Assembly: GCA_027600665.1 (NCBI GenBank)
Contig: JADGJL010000002.1
Span: forward strand, 62,001-126,000
Length of the DNA: 64,000 bases
Source of the DNA: Irineochytrium annulatum
Lineage: Eukaryota; Chytridiomycota; Chytridiomycetes; Chytridiales; Chytridiaceae
Direction: 5' to 3'
The translations under genes and the position numbers were made by a program. The notes below the pieces were generated by a model. That model did no database searches. It was not told the DNA's origin and saw only the letters and a program-made list of their open reading frames with translations. Of the stretch, positions 56,068 to 64,000 are shown in pieces; positions within the stretch are counted from its first letter, which is position 1; each line of letters opens with the position of its first letter.

Positions 56068-56346
56068 ATATCTAAACTTTATTTGTTTTCTTATAAGCCT
56101 AAAAATGAAGGATGGACTGAGGAGTGTATTAACTTTCATCTTGAACATCTTTTTGAGGTCAAACATCTTCATGACAGAGTGTATTTAATTAAAACAGCGG
56201 ATGATATTGATTTGTTAGATAAGTACCTTCTTGAGTGTCTACGTACACACGATAGTTACTTTTTGCTACAAATCAGTGAAATGCCTGTCACACATCGTCA
56301 GAATGGTCTTATATCTGAAGATGTGGCTAGATGGCTTCAACTGTAA
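56068..56346 (+). CDS. Small protein of unknown function after antiporter
   Basis: About 92 residues. The ribosome site AAAAGGGGG at 56051-56059 points to a start at ATT 56065 or ATA 56068; no ATG or GTG exists there, and the first conventional start is the TTG at 56083, 23 bp away. The protein is soluble and acidic, with no signal or membrane segment, and contains YKPKNEGWTEECINFHLEHL and TADDIDLLDKYLLECLRTHD. I do not recognise the family. It lies 23 bp after the antiporter gene and ends before a terminator, so the two form one transcript; a role with the antiporter is only a guess. Confidence 0.6.
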   Translation: MSKLYLFSYKPKNEGWTEECINFHLEHLFEVKHLHDRVYLIKTADDIDLLDKYLLECLRTHDSYFLLQISEMPVTHRQNGLISEDVARWLQL

Positions 56347-56354
56347 CTAATTTC

Positions 56355-56390
56355 AACGGACTATCATTAGATAGTTCGTTTTCTTTTTGT
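56355..56390 (+). terminator. Terminator of antiporter transcript
   Basis: Stem AACGGACTATC/GATAGTTCGTT with a 4-nt loop (one mismatch), followed by TTCTTTTT. Confidence 0.85.
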
Positions 56391-56737
56391 TGAAAAAGGG
56401 AGGAGTCTACAGTAGTGCAACTCCACTCAAGAAGTTGATTTCGGATCTAGGGATGAAGGAATACATAGCAAAGCACATGGAGAAGAGGTAATTGCTGCAC
56501 AGGAAGTTACCGAGCGGCAAAAGATATAAACAAAAATTTAATACCGATTACTTCCGGTGAAGGGGGAATAATCACTATGTATATTTGCGTATTTTTTTAA
56601 TTTTTGTCCTTCACATGTGTACAAAGAATAAAAATGATGCTACATTGAAATTAGTAAAATCCCATTAACAACAAGGTTTTTTCGCATAATGACATGTCTC
56701 CTGTACAAGGACAAACGTATATTAAGGAGGGAATCAA
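56391..56737. other. Intergenic region before kbl
   Basis: About 345 bp. The first part (to about 56530) has a short open stretch without a start, ending at TAA after EEVIAAQEVTERQKI, perhaps a gene remnant. The rest is AT-rich and ends in the AAGGAGGG ribosome site of kbl. I find no riboswitch fold. Confidence 0.5.
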
Positions 56738-57928
56738 ATGTCAAGTCAAGCATTGGACCAATTTTTAAGTTCGAACATCGAAGATTTAAAGAATAAAGGT
56801 CTATATAACTCCATCGATACACTGCAGGGTGCAAATGGTCCTGTTATTCGTATTGACGAAAAGTCCCTAATCAATTTGTCTTCTAATAACTATTTGGGCT
56901 TGGCAACAGATTATCGACTGATTGATGCTTCTGTTAAGGCGGCGCAGACATACGGGGCAGGAGCAGGGGCTGTGAGAACAATTAATGGTACGATGGATCT
57001 TCATATTGAGCTGGAAGAAAAACTGGCCCGTTTCAAACAAACGGAAGCCGTTATCGTGTATCAATCGGGATTTAACTGTAATATGGCTGCTATATCCGCG
57101 GTAATGGACCAACATGACGCGATTTTATCCGATGAGCTGAACCACGCTTCCATTATTGATGGCTGCCGCCTGTCGAGAGCCAAGGTAATTCGCTTTAAGC
57201 ATTCGGATATGAATGATTTAAGACGGCTGGCGAAAGAGGCCAAGGAATCAGGTCAGTACCATAAAATTATGGTTATCACCGACGGTGTTTTCTCCATGGA
57301 TGGTGATATAGCAAAGTTGCCCGAAATCGTGAAAATAGCAGAAGAATTCGATCTGATTACTTATGTGGATGATGCCCACGGTTCGGGCGTTCTCGGAGCA
57401 GGTGCAGGAACCGTGAAGCATTTTGGATTGTCCGACCGTATTGACTTCCAAATTGGTACTCTTTCCAAAGCGATCGGCGTTGTCGGCGGTTATGTCGCGG
57501 GTAAAAAGCAATTGATCGAATGGTTGAAGCTGAGAAGCCGCCCGTTTCTGTTCTCCACATCGCTACCTCCGGCTGCAATCGCTTCCTGTAGCGCTTCGAT
57601 CGACATTTTGATGAATGACAAGGAGCTGATTGAAAAGCTGTGGGAGAACGGCAATCATTTGAAAAATGGCTTGAGCCGGCTTGGATATGATGTAGGCCAA
57701 AGCGAAACACCGATCACACCTTGTATCATTGGCGATGAAGTAACCACCCAACAGTTCAGCAAACGGCTCTATGAAGAAGGCGTTTACGCTAAGGCCATCG
57801 TGTTTCCGACAGTCCCGAAGGGAACCGGAAGAATACGCAACATGCCGACAGCAGCCCATACTAAGGAGATGCTCGAACAGGTGATCTCCGTTTATGAGAA
57901 AGTTGGCACAGAAATGAAGCTGATTTAG
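56738..57928 (+). CDS. kbl: Glycine C-acetyltransferase (2-amino-3-ketobutyrate CoA ligase)
   Basis: 396 residues, the family's standard length, behind AAGGAGGG. It is a PLP enzyme of the alpha-oxoamine synthase group: [11 protein letters not shown] near the N-terminus, [27 protein letters not shown] (PLP-ring Asp/His) and the Schiff-base Lys in [15 protein letters not shown]. It converts 2-amino-3-oxobutyrate plus CoA to glycine and acetyl-CoA. The next gene supplies that substrate, so the pair forms the threonine dehydrogenase pathway. Related KAS/BioF enzymes share the fold, but the gene context settles the call. Confidence 0.95.
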   Translation: MSSQALDQFLSSNIEDLKNKGLYNSIDTLQGANGPVIRIDEKSLINLSSNNYLGLATDYRLIDASVKAAQTYGAGAGAVRTINGTMDLHIELEEKLARFKQTEAVIVYQSGFNCNMAAISAVMDQHDAILSDELNHASIIDGCRLSRAKVIRFKHSDMNDLRRLAKEAKESGQYHKIMVITDGVFSMDGDIAKLPEIVKIAEEFDLITYVDDAHGSGVLGAGAGTVKHFGLSDRIDFQIGTLSKAIGVVGGYVAGKKQLIEWLKLRSRPFLFSTSLPPAAIASCSASIDILMNDKELIEKLWENGNHLKNGLSRLGYDVGQSETPITPCIIGDEVTTQQFSKRLYEEGVYAKAIVFPTVPKGTGRIRNMPTAAHTKEMLEQVISVYEKVGTEMKLI

Positions 57929-57965
57929 CTACATTCGCGGGAGACTATTTCGGGAGGAATGTCTT

Positions 57966-58925
57966 ATGAAGAAGATATTGGTGACCGGAGCACTGGGCCA
58001 GATCGGTTCTGAGTTAGTTGTTAAATTACGTGAGATTTATGGTGCGGATCACGTTGTTGCTACGGATCTCAGGTCATCATCCCACGAGATCACCCGATCC
58101 GGGCCATTCGAACTGCTGGATGTGACAAATGATAAAGCGATGTTTGAAATCGCCAAGCGGTACGAAGTAGATACCGTCATGCATTTGGCTGCGCTACTCT
58201 CGGCTACGGCAGAGGAGAAGCCCCTGCTTGCCTGGAATTTGAATATGGGCGGATTGATAAATGCACTTGAAATATCCAGGGAGCTCAGTTGCCAATTTTT
58301 CACTCCGAGCTCCATTGGATCTTTTGGCCCTTCGACTCCGAAAGATAATACCCCGCAGGATACGATCCAGAGGCCTAATACGATGTACGGCGTGAACAAG
58401 GTGTCCGGCGAACTGCTTTGTGATTATTATTTTCACAAATATGGTCTTGATACCAGGGGACTGCGATTCCCGGGTTTGATATCTTATATGACGCCTCCCG
58501 GCGGAGGAACGACGGATTATGCGGTGGAAATTTACTATGCAGCTGTGACGAGTGGTCGGTATACATCTTATATCGCCAAAGACTCAAATATGGACATGAT
58601 GTATATGCCGGATGCGCTGAACGCCATCATTGATTTAATGGAAGCGGATTCATCCTGTTTGATACATCGAAACTCATTTAATGTCACCGCAATGAGCGTC
58701 GATCCAGAAGCGATCGCTGCCGCGATTCGGGAAGAGATTCCCGGATTCATCCTGGATTATGATGTTGATCCGAAGAGACAGGCAATTGCCGATAGTTGGC
58801 CGCACTCCATGGATGCAACAGCTGCGAGAACAGAATGGGGATTTCATGCCCGCTACGACTTAAAGACCATGACGAAAGATATGCTATCACAGTTAAGTGA
58901 GAGACAAATGCTTCGCAAAGCTTAA
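57966..58925 (+). CDS. tdh: NAD-dependent L-threonine 3-dehydrogenase (epimerase-type)
   Basis: 319 residues, 37 bp after kbl, behind GGGAGG. This is an extended short-chain dehydrogenase, with GALGQIGSEL for NAD and YGVNKVSGE as the Tyr-x-x-x-Lys active site. FFTPSSIGSFGP and RFPGLISYMTPPGGGTTDYA are phrases characteristic of epimerase-type threonine dehydrogenases rather than the zinc enzyme. It oxidises L-threonine to 2-amino-3-oxobutyrate for Kbl. Cytoplasmic. Confidence 0.94.
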   Translation: MKKILVTGALGQIGSELVVKLREIYGADHVVATDLRSSSHEITRSGPFELLDVTNDKAMFEIAKRYEVDTVMHLAALLSATAEEKPLLAWNLNMGGLINALEISRELSCQFFTPSSIGSFGPSTPKDNTPQDTIQRPNTMYGVNKVSGELLCDYYFHKYGLDTRGLRFPGLISYMTPPGGGTTDYAVEIYYAAVTSGRYTSYIAKDSNMDMMYMPDALNAIIDLMEADSSCLIHRNSFNVTAMSVDPEAIAAAIREEIPGFILDYDVDPKRQAIADSWPHSMDATAARTEWGFHARYDLKTMTKDMLSQLSERQMLRKA

Positions 58926-59109
58926 TGTTATTGTAAACTTACAGTACAGAGCGAGTAGAAATAAGGCTGGGTTGAAGGTACAGAACATGTTGATTACGAA
59001 ATTTATCATTTCCATTAAGCTAACGGGCAGGATAGTGGTAAAGCGAAGAGCGGAGATGTTTTGATTTATCTTCAAGCGTACAATATTACTTTTTAAAAGT
59101 GCAGTCATA

Positions 59110-59145
59110 GAAAAGGAGCCGTCATTCGAGGGGCTCCTTTTCTTT
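59110..59145. terminator. Bidirectional terminator between tdh and TetR genes
   Basis: Stem AAAAGGAGCC/GGCTCCTTTT with an 11-12-nt loop and T-runs on both strands; serves the convergent tdh and TetR genes. Confidence 0.88.
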
Positions 59146-59178
59146 GCTATCTACCCAGCTACTGTTCGCAAGCATTTA

Positions 59179-59775
59179 TCACTCATCATCTATTGGAATA
59201 CCTGCGGCTTTTAAGTGTCCGTGAGTGAGAATTTTTCCGAATTGAGAAGCAAGTTCACTTGGGGTATAAGAAAAATCATTTTTAACCCACCATATTACAA
59301 TGCCCATAAAAGTAGATGCGATATATTGAAGTAATAATTCCTTTGAAATCTGAAGGGGCATATTATCCAAGCCATCTTCCACTGTATTTTTTATAATTTC
59401 CTCCATCTTTGATTGAAACCCATAAATTCTATTCTCATCAAGTAACAATGCTTTATAAAAGGGAATATTGCCTTTAATTTTCTCCAGTATGGTTTGCATT
59501 AGTTGTTCAAGCATAAAGCCGCTTATAGGAGATTTGCTGCTCGAACAAAGATTGAGTGTACTCTTTAGTTCTTCTAATAATTCGTCCATAGATACGTTTA
59601 ACAAATCGGGTTTGTTCTGATAATGAAGGTAAAAGGTATTTCGGTTAATCATCGCCTTATCGGCTATATCTTGAATCGTAATTCCTTCGTACCCTTTTTC
59701 ATTAAGAAGTTCTATAAACGCCTTTTTTATCGAATGTTTGGAGCGAAGGATACGTAAATCGATTTTTTTGCTCAT
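59179..59775 (-). CDS. TetR-family transcriptional regulator
   Basis: 198 residues. The N-terminal helix-turn-helix is typical: SKHSIKKAFIELLNEKGYEG, then ITIQDIADKAMINRNTFYLH with the YxHF-like YLHY and KPDLL. The C-terminal ligand domain resembles the DhaS/TetR_C type. It is divergent from the oxidoreductase cluster, with paired GATAA inverted repeats in between, so it most likely represses that cluster and itself. The ligand is unknown. Confidence 0.9.
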   Translation of the reverse strand: MSKKIDLRILRSKHSIKKAFIELLNEKGYEGITIQDIADKAMINRNTFYLHYQNKPDLLNVSMDELLEELKSTLNLCSSSKSPISGFMLEQLMQTILEKIKGNIPFYKALLLDENRIYGFQSKMEEIIKNTVEDGLDNMPLQISKELLLQYIASTFMGIVIWWVKNDFSYTPSELASQFGKILTHGHLKAAGIPIDDE

Positions 59776-59880
59776 TATGGCTCATTCCCTTAACTTTTTT
59801 TGTTAGATATACGACATTTAAGTTGAAACTGTATTTTATCTCTCAAAATCAAAATTATTAAACATTGAATGCTGACCTTT

Positions 59881-59944
59881 TATTTATCATAATAAACAAA
59901 AGATAAATATACAACACATTGACCATTATTTATCTGGTTGATAA
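59881..59944. promoter_or_regulatory. Probable TetR operators and promoter of the SDR cluster
   Basis: Two inverted repeats share the half-site GATAA: TATTTATC/GATAAATA (59881-59888 and 59902-59909) and TTATCTGGTTGATAA (59930-59944). The second overlaps a -35-like TTGACC (59919) and a -10-like GATAAT (59940), although their 15-bp spacing is short. Confidence 0.5.
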
Positions 59945-59972
59945 TTAACTTTAATTAAAGGAGAGATTTTAG

Positions 59973-60632
59973 ATGAAAACGATAGCGATTGTTGGAGCAG
60001 GAGCAGGTTTAGGGATGTCCATTGCAAAGAAATTCGGACAAAATGGATTCCGCGTAGCGCTTATTGCACGAAATGAAGAAAAGTTGAACCAACTGGTTAT
60101 TGAATTAGAACAATTGGGAATCGAAGCTGCTTCATTTCAAGCGGACATATTAAATAAACAACAAATTGAGATGGCATTTGCTGCTATTAAAGAGAAATAC
60201 GGATTTATTGATGTTCTTGAATACAGTCCAACGCCGAGCTTTGACTCAGTAGCGCCAACACTAGATGTAACTGAAGAAAATGCATTATACCAATTTCAAT
60301 ATAATGTTTTAGGTGCTTTATCAAGTGTTAAACAAGTGCTTCCGGATATGTTGGATAAGCAAAGCGGTGCTCTGTTATTTACAACGGGAGGTGCTTCAGT
60401 ACACCCGGTACCGATGATGGGTAATGTCGGCATTGCAATTTCAGGGCTTCGTAATTATATCTTTAATTTGAACAGCGAACTAGCTGACAAAGGAGTTTAT
60501 GCAGGTCACCTTTCGATCGGAATTTGGATGCAGCCAAATTCAGGAGTTCAAGATAAAATCGCTGATATTTGGTACGACATGTACAGCAAAAGAGACAGAG
60601 TAGAAGAGTTTATAACTGAAGATAAAGTGTAA
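59973..60632 (+). CDS. SDR-fold protein lacking the catalytic Tyr-Lys
   Basis: 219 residues behind AAAGGAGAG. The Rossmann start AIVGAGAGLGMSIAKKFGQNG and ALIARNEEKL are typical of NADP-binding short-chain dehydrogenases. The active-site Tyr-x-x-x-Lys is absent: the stretch GNVGIAISGLRNYI has Val152 and Ile156 where the Tyr and Lys should stand. The Ser strand (FTTGGAS) remains. It may bind cofactor without classical reduction, or use another chemistry. First gene of a cluster with an NmrA-type protein and a DsbA-like protein, probably under the divergent TetR regulator. AT-rich codon use. Confidence 0.8.
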   Translation: MKTIAIVGAGAGLGMSIAKKFGQNGFRVALIARNEEKLNQLVIELEQLGIEAASFQADILNKQQIEMAFAAIKEKYGFIDVLEYSPTPSFDSVAPTLDVTEENALYQFQYNVLGALSSVKQVLPDMLDKQSGALLFTTGGASVHPVPMMGNVGIAISGLRNYIFNLNSELADKGVYAGHLSIGIWMQPNSGVQDKIADIWYDMYSKRDRVEEFITEDKV

Positions 60633-60670
60633 GCTGAATAATTTATATTAGAGGAGACACAGGAAAGAAT

Positions 60671-61315
60671 ATGAATATCACTGTTTTTGGTGCAACTGGT
60701 GCAATTGGACAGCTTGTGACCCAACAAGCATTAGATCACGGAGATTTCGTTACGGCATACGTTAGAAACCCCCAAAAAATCAGCCTCAAACATCCAAATT
60801 TGAGTCTTGTACAAGGGGAACTTTCGAATAGCTCAACCATCGAGAAAGCCGTTGCCGAATCCGATGTCGTAATCAGCACATTGGGGCCAGCCTCCGATAT
60901 GTCACGAAAGCTTAAAGGCACGCCGATTGCTGACGGACACGAACTGATAATTAAGGCTATGAAGAAACATAACAAAAAAAGGTTCATTACACTTGCGACG
61001 CCAGCTTTGCAATCAGATGACGATAAGAAAAACATGTCCACGATACTTCCAGGTGTATTAGCCAAAGTTCTCCTTCCGAACGGTTATGCAGAAATGAAGA
61101 AAATAGAAGGAATAATTAAAACATCGAATATGGATTGGACAGTCGTTCGAATTATTAACCCCAATGTTAAATACACAGGGCAGTCTTATGACTATTCATT
61201 TGGAGATCAATCGGCTAAAATGTCTGTTTCCAGAGAAAATGTTGCCAAATTCATGTATTCTGCTGCTCGTGACAACCAATTGATTAGAAAAATGCCTATT
61301 ATTTATAACAAATAA
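60671..61315 (+). CDS. NAD(P)-binding NmrA/BLVRB-like protein
   Basis: 214 residues. Atypical short-chain dehydrogenase with the NADP-binding FGATGAIGQLV, then VRNPQKI and SDVVISTLGP. There is no Tyr-x-x-x-Lys in the usual place; family members are flavin reductases, quinone-sensing proteins or NADPH-dependent regulators. It follows the SDR gene after 38 bp and is likely co-transcribed. Cytoplasmic. The substrate cannot be read from the sequence. Confidence 0.82.
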   Translation: MNITVFGATGAIGQLVTQQALDHGDFVTAYVRNPQKISLKHPNLSLVQGELSNSSTIEKAVAESDVVISTLGPASDMSRKLKGTPIADGHELIIKAMKKHNKKRFITLATPALQSDDDKKNMSTILPGVLAKVLLPNGYAEMKKIEGIIKTSNMDWTVVRIINPNVKYTGQSYDYSFGDQSAKMSVSRENVAKFMYSAARDNQLIRKMPIIYNK

Positions 61316-61371
61316 ACTCAATAAAAATGAAGTATTCACCGATTAAGGTGGTTAGTGAGGGAGAATTCAAA

Positions 61372-62004
61372 ATGAAAATCGAGATATGGTCGGATTATGT
61401 TTGTCCATTTTGTTATATTGGTAAACGACGATTAGAGTCTGCACTGGAGCAATTCGCTCATCCAAATGAAGTGGTCATTGAATATAGAAGCTTTGAACTT
61501 AATCCGCAAACATCCATGTACTCAGGCAAAAGTATGCATCAAATACTTTCTGAGAAACATGGTATGAGTATCGAGCAAGCGAAAAAGGCACATGCTGAAC
61601 TTGAAAAACAAGCAGCAATGATGGGTCTCGTGTATAATATCGACCAAATACAGCCCACCAATACGTTTGATGCGCATCGTTTAACCCAATATGCCAAATC
61701 AGTGGGTAAAGATCAGGAATTAGCAGAGAAGTTGTTCTATTCTTATTATACGGACGCCAAGCTAATTAGTGATTATGATACATTAGCAGATATTGCAGAA
61801 TCAGTTGGAATGAACAGAGATGAGTCCATGGCAGTTCTCCATGACCCCTCCAAATATGCTAGCGAAGTGCGTTCAGATGAAGCTACAGCAAAACAATTAG
61901 GGATTACAGGAGCACCTTTCTTTGTCATTGATAGAAAATACGCGATATCCGGCGCACAACCAACAGAGGTATTTTTAAAAGCTCTTAACCAAGCATCTCA
62001 ATAA
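61372..62004 (+). CDS. DsbA-family oxidoreductase (FrnE-like)
   Basis: 210 residues from the ATG at 61372 behind GAGGGAGA; the open frame back to 61327 lacks a ribosome site. No signal peptide, so it is cytoplasmic. The thioredoxin-fold active site is Cys-Pro-Phe-Cys (SDYVCPFCYIGKRRLE, Cys11 and Cys14), with the cis-Pro loop GITGAPFFVI. The helical insert and NTFDAHRLTQYAKSVGK are typical of FrnE-type 2-hydroxychromene isomerase-like proteins involved in thiol oxidation and oxidative stress. Last gene of the TetR-linked cluster. Confidence 0.9.
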   Translation: MKIEIWSDYVCPFCYIGKRRLESALEQFAHPNEVVIEYRSFELNPQTSMYSGKSMHQILSEKHGMSIEQAKKAHAELEKQAAMMGLVYNIDQIQPTNTFDAHRLTQYAKSVGKDQELAEKLFYSYYTDAKLISDYDTLADIAESVGMNRDESMAVLHDPSKYASEVRSDEATAKQLGITGAPFFVIDRKYAISGAQPTEVFLKALNQASQ

Positions 62005-62120
62005 ATAAATCCAGGTATTGGTAAGACAAAGATACTATGAAAGCATTATCGAGAGAGCAATCACAATGTATTTTAGAACAGCGTGTAGATAGTCAGTTCA
62101 AGCGAAATAGGCAGAATCAT

Positions 62121-62160
62121 AAACCGCCCAAAATCCTTATTGGAATTGGACGGTTTTTCT
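62121..62160 (+). terminator. Terminator before the GntR gene
   Basis: Stem AAACCG(C)CCAA/TTGG(A)CGGTTT with an about 14-nt loop, followed by TTCTTTT. Confidence 0.8.
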
Positions 62161-62242
62161 TTTCGTCATCAAATAATATTTGCTTCTCAATCGTGTATGC
62201 GATATATTGCATATAAGATTAATTGTAATGAGGATGAAAACC

Positions 62243-62908
62243 ATGCCAATTCCCAAAGATTTTGCCTTACCCGCCCGTATGTCTGCAAAAGAAAGAGCGT
62301 TTTCTCAGATTCAGCGATGGATTATTGATGGAACACTGCAACCAGGTGAAAAGCTTATGGATGCGGAATTGGCTGAATCGCTTGGAGTCAGCCGGACACC
62401 GATTCGGGAGGCATTTCAGTTGCTTGAAGTTCAAGGCCTCGTGTCTATGCATCCAGGAAAAGAAACAAAAGTAACGAATATTGAGAAAAACGATATTTTC
62501 AAAATGTACTCAACGATGGCGGCTCTTCAGGCTTTAGCTGCTGAAATCACAGCCCAAATTATTGTTTCAGAACAGATCGAGAAACTAAGATCCATAAATT
62601 TGGAATTTGCTAGTTCCATTAAAAATGGACAAGTTTATCAGGCTATGGAGGTGGATGAGCAATTTCATAACTATATTGTGGAGCTCTCAGATAATCCTTA
62701 TGTAGCCACATTTAATGCCTCTCTACAGATTCACATTAGGCGATTTAAGTATGTGTTTTTAAAACAACCTATCACGGCTACACTAGCTTCAGTGGAAGTG
62801 CATGATTTGATTATTAAAGCTTTTGAAGGCAAAAATAGCGATGATGCTCACATACTAATGAAACAAAATTTTATCCGACCGATGCAGGAACTGTACGAAA
62901 TACTTTGA
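62243..62908 (+). CDS. GntR-family (FadR/FCD) transcriptional regulator
   Basis: 221 residues from the ATG at 62243 (site GAGG at 8 bp); ATGs at 62228 and 62234 and a longer frame to 62180 are less likely. The winged helix has the classical GntR phrase GEKLMDAELAESLGVSRTPIREAF, then LEVQGLVSMHPGKETKV. The C-terminal all-helical FCD domain keeps the metal-type DEQFHNYIVE and a later His. Such regulators answer to small organic acids. It is 17 bp before ilvD and the two are probably co-transcribed, so the ligand may be a product or substrate of the dehydratase pathway. Confidence 0.9.
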   Translation: MPIPKDFALPARMSAKERAFSQIQRWIIDGTLQPGEKLMDAELAESLGVSRTPIREAFQLLEVQGLVSMHPGKETKVTNIEKNDIFKMYSTMAALQALAAEITAQIIVSEQIEKLRSINLEFASSIKNGQVYQAMEVDEQFHNYIVELSDNPYVATFNASLQIHIRRFKYVFLKQPITATLASVEVHDLIIKAFEGKNSDDAHILMKQNFIRPMQELYEIL

Positions 62909-62925
62909 AATGAGGAATAAAAAAC

Positions 62926-64000
62926 ATGGAGAATAAAAAAGATCTTCGTATTCGAAGCAAGGTAATCAGTGAAGGTGCTAACCGTGTACCGAACAGAGCC
63001 ATGCTGCGTGCAGTTGGTTTTCAGGATGATGATTTTAAAAAGCCAATGATTGGAATAGCGAGTACGTGGAGTGAGGTAACGCCGTGTAATATGCACATCA
63101 ATGATTTGGCGGTACAAGCTAAGCAGGGCGCACGTGATAACGGCGGTGCTCCACTGATTTTTAATACGATTACCGTTTCGGATGGAATTTCGATGGGGCA
63201 CGGCGGGATGTTGTTCTCGCTACCAAGTCGGGAAGCTATCGCTGATTCGATTGAAATTGTGACCGGAGCGGAGCGATTTGACGGCGTTGTTGCAATCGGT
63301 GGCTGTGACAAGAATACACCTGCATGTCTGATGGCTATTGGACGCATGAACATTCCTTCCGTTTATGTATATGGGGGAACCATTCAACCAGGTAATCTCG
63401 ACGGCAAAAAAGTGGATATCGTTTCCGCTTTTGAAGCCGTTGGTCAATATCAAGATGGTAAAATAACAGATGAACAGTTGCATAAGGTAGAATGCAGTGT
63501 TTGCCCAGGTCCAGGCGCTTGCGGAGGCATGTATACCGCTAATACGATGGCAGCCGCTGCAGAAGCAATGGGGATGTGTTTACCTGGTTCTTCTTCGACA
63601 TCAGCAATTTCAGCGGATAAAGCATCGGAATGCGAAGCAGCCGGTAAACAGGTCATCTCACTGCTTGAACAAGAGATTTATCCAAGAGACATTATGACGA
63701 AGAAAGCATTTGAGAATGCGATCACTGTTGTTATGGCTCTGGGGGGATCAACTAACGCATTTCTCCATCTGCTAGCTATTGCGCACTCGGTAGAAGTCGA
63801 TTTAACTTTGGATGATTTTGAGCGCATTCGCCTGCGTGTTCCTCATTTGGCGGATCTGAAGCCAAGTGGTCAATATGTAATGCAGGATTTGAACGATATC
63901 GGTGGCGTTTCAGGGGTAATGAAGCTATTGCTTGCTGAGGGATTACTTCATGGGGATTGCCTCACGGTAACAGGCAAAACGTTGGCGGAGAATTTAGCGG
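62926..64000 (+). CDS. ilvD: Dihydroxy-acid dehydratase, cut by right window edge
   Basis: 358 codons are visible from the ATG at 62926 (site GAGG), open to the window end; the full enzyme has about 560. It dehydrates 2,3-dihydroxy-isovalerate and -methylvalerate in valine, leucine and isoleucine synthesis. The cluster cysteines of the [2Fe-2S]-type branch are visible: Cys54 (TPCNMH), Cys127 ([10 protein letters not shown]) and Cys199 ([16 protein letters not shown]). Family phrases [17 protein letters not shown] and [17 protein letters not shown] are intact. The linked GntR regulator and lack of other ilv genes in view leave room for a sugar-acid dehydratase role, but the motifs favour IlvD. 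Confidence 0.92.
   Translation, partial: MENKKDLRIRSKVISEGANRVPNRAMLRAVGFQDDDFKKPMIGIASTWSEVTPCNMHINDLAVQAKQGARDNGGAPLIFNTITVSDGISMGHGGMLFSLPSREAIADSIEIVTGAERFDGVVAIGGCDKNTPACLMAIGRMNIPSVYVYGGTIQPGNLDGKKVDIVSAFEAVGQYQDGKITDEQLHKVECSVCPGPGACGGMYTANTMAAAAEAMGMCLPGSSSTSAISADKASECEAAGKQVISLLEQEIYPRDIMTKKAFENAITVVMALGGSTNAFLHLLAIAHSVEVDLTLDDFERIRLRVPHLADLKPSGQYVMQDLNDIGGVSGVMKLLLAEGLLHGDCLTVTGKTLAENLA

Noticed and set aside
56391..56737. Glycine riboswitch or T-box before kbl-tdh
   Set aside because: No conserved core sequences or terminator/antiterminator pair were found in this AT-rich stretch.
62926..64000. Sugar-acid dehydratase (Edd/arabonate type) instead of IlvD
   Set aside because: The cysteine pattern and phrases fit the [2Fe-2S] branch of dihydroxy-acid dehydratases better, although the GntR neighbour keeps some doubt.

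Overview
The window looks like a chromosomal segment of a Gram-positive, low-to-mid GC Bacillota, most probably Paenibacillus. This is inferred, not proven. The supporting signs are strong AGGAGG-type ribosome sites, YesM/YesN-type two-component pairs, LplB/LplC-type sugar permeases with solute-binding lipoproteins and no local ATPase gene, an S-layer-anchored (SLH) glycosidase, and CcpA-type cre boxes.

Layout. 1-3284: C-terminal part of an AraC-type response regulator (cut by the window edge), then a secreted GH16 beta-glucanase. 3496-6134: small stress/redox genes (MarR regulator with two nitroreductase-like proteins; a VOC protein with a textbook promoter and tandem operators; an Rrf2 regulator). 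6366-31765: carbohydrate module 1. It holds a 1200-residue secreted glycosidase (minus strand), a GH140/DUF4038-like enzyme, a YesN/YesM pair, an ABC importer (two permeases plus lipoprotein), and a terminator-like hairpin followed by an operon of two GH78-type rhamnosidases, a GH2 beta-mannosidase-like enzyme, L-fucose isomerase and a GH172/DUF2961 enzyme. 31762-32815: a gene graveyard with fragments of a LysR regulator, an amidohydrolase, a MarR regulator and an unrecognised frame. 32919-54465: carbohydrate module 2. It holds two GH95 enzymes, a cytoplasmic clan GH-D (alpha-galactosidase-like) enzyme, a YesN-type regulator, a 1523-residue cell-surface paralogue of the clan GH-D enzyme with three carbohydrate-binding-like modules and SLH repeats, a GH36 alpha-galactosidase, a divergent YesM-type kinase and a second ABC importer. 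54881-64000: housekeeping and stress genes, namely an AT-rich cation/proton antiporter plus a small unknown gene, the threonine-to-glycine pair kbl-tdh, a TetR-SDR-NmrA-DsbA/FrnE cluster, and a GntR regulator followed by ilvD (cut by the right edge).

How it works together (inference): a few secreted or surface enzymes trim a complex glycan outside the cell. The two lipoprotein-dependent importers bring in oligosaccharides, with energy presumably from an MsmX-type ATPase encoded elsewhere. A battery of signal-less exo-glycosidases then removes rhamnose, fucose or L-galactose, galactose and mannose-type residues in the cytoplasm. Two YesMN-type systems would induce the modules. Matches to the cre consensus upstream of or at the start of the main hydrolase and transporter units suggest that the whole set is one catabolite-repressed regulon. 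The substrate is not determined by the sequence; a heteroglycan rich in L-rhamnose and L-fucose/L-galactose, such as pectic side chains or a bacterial exopolysaccharide, fits best. No RNA genes, CRISPR array, intact insertion sequence or prophage were seen.
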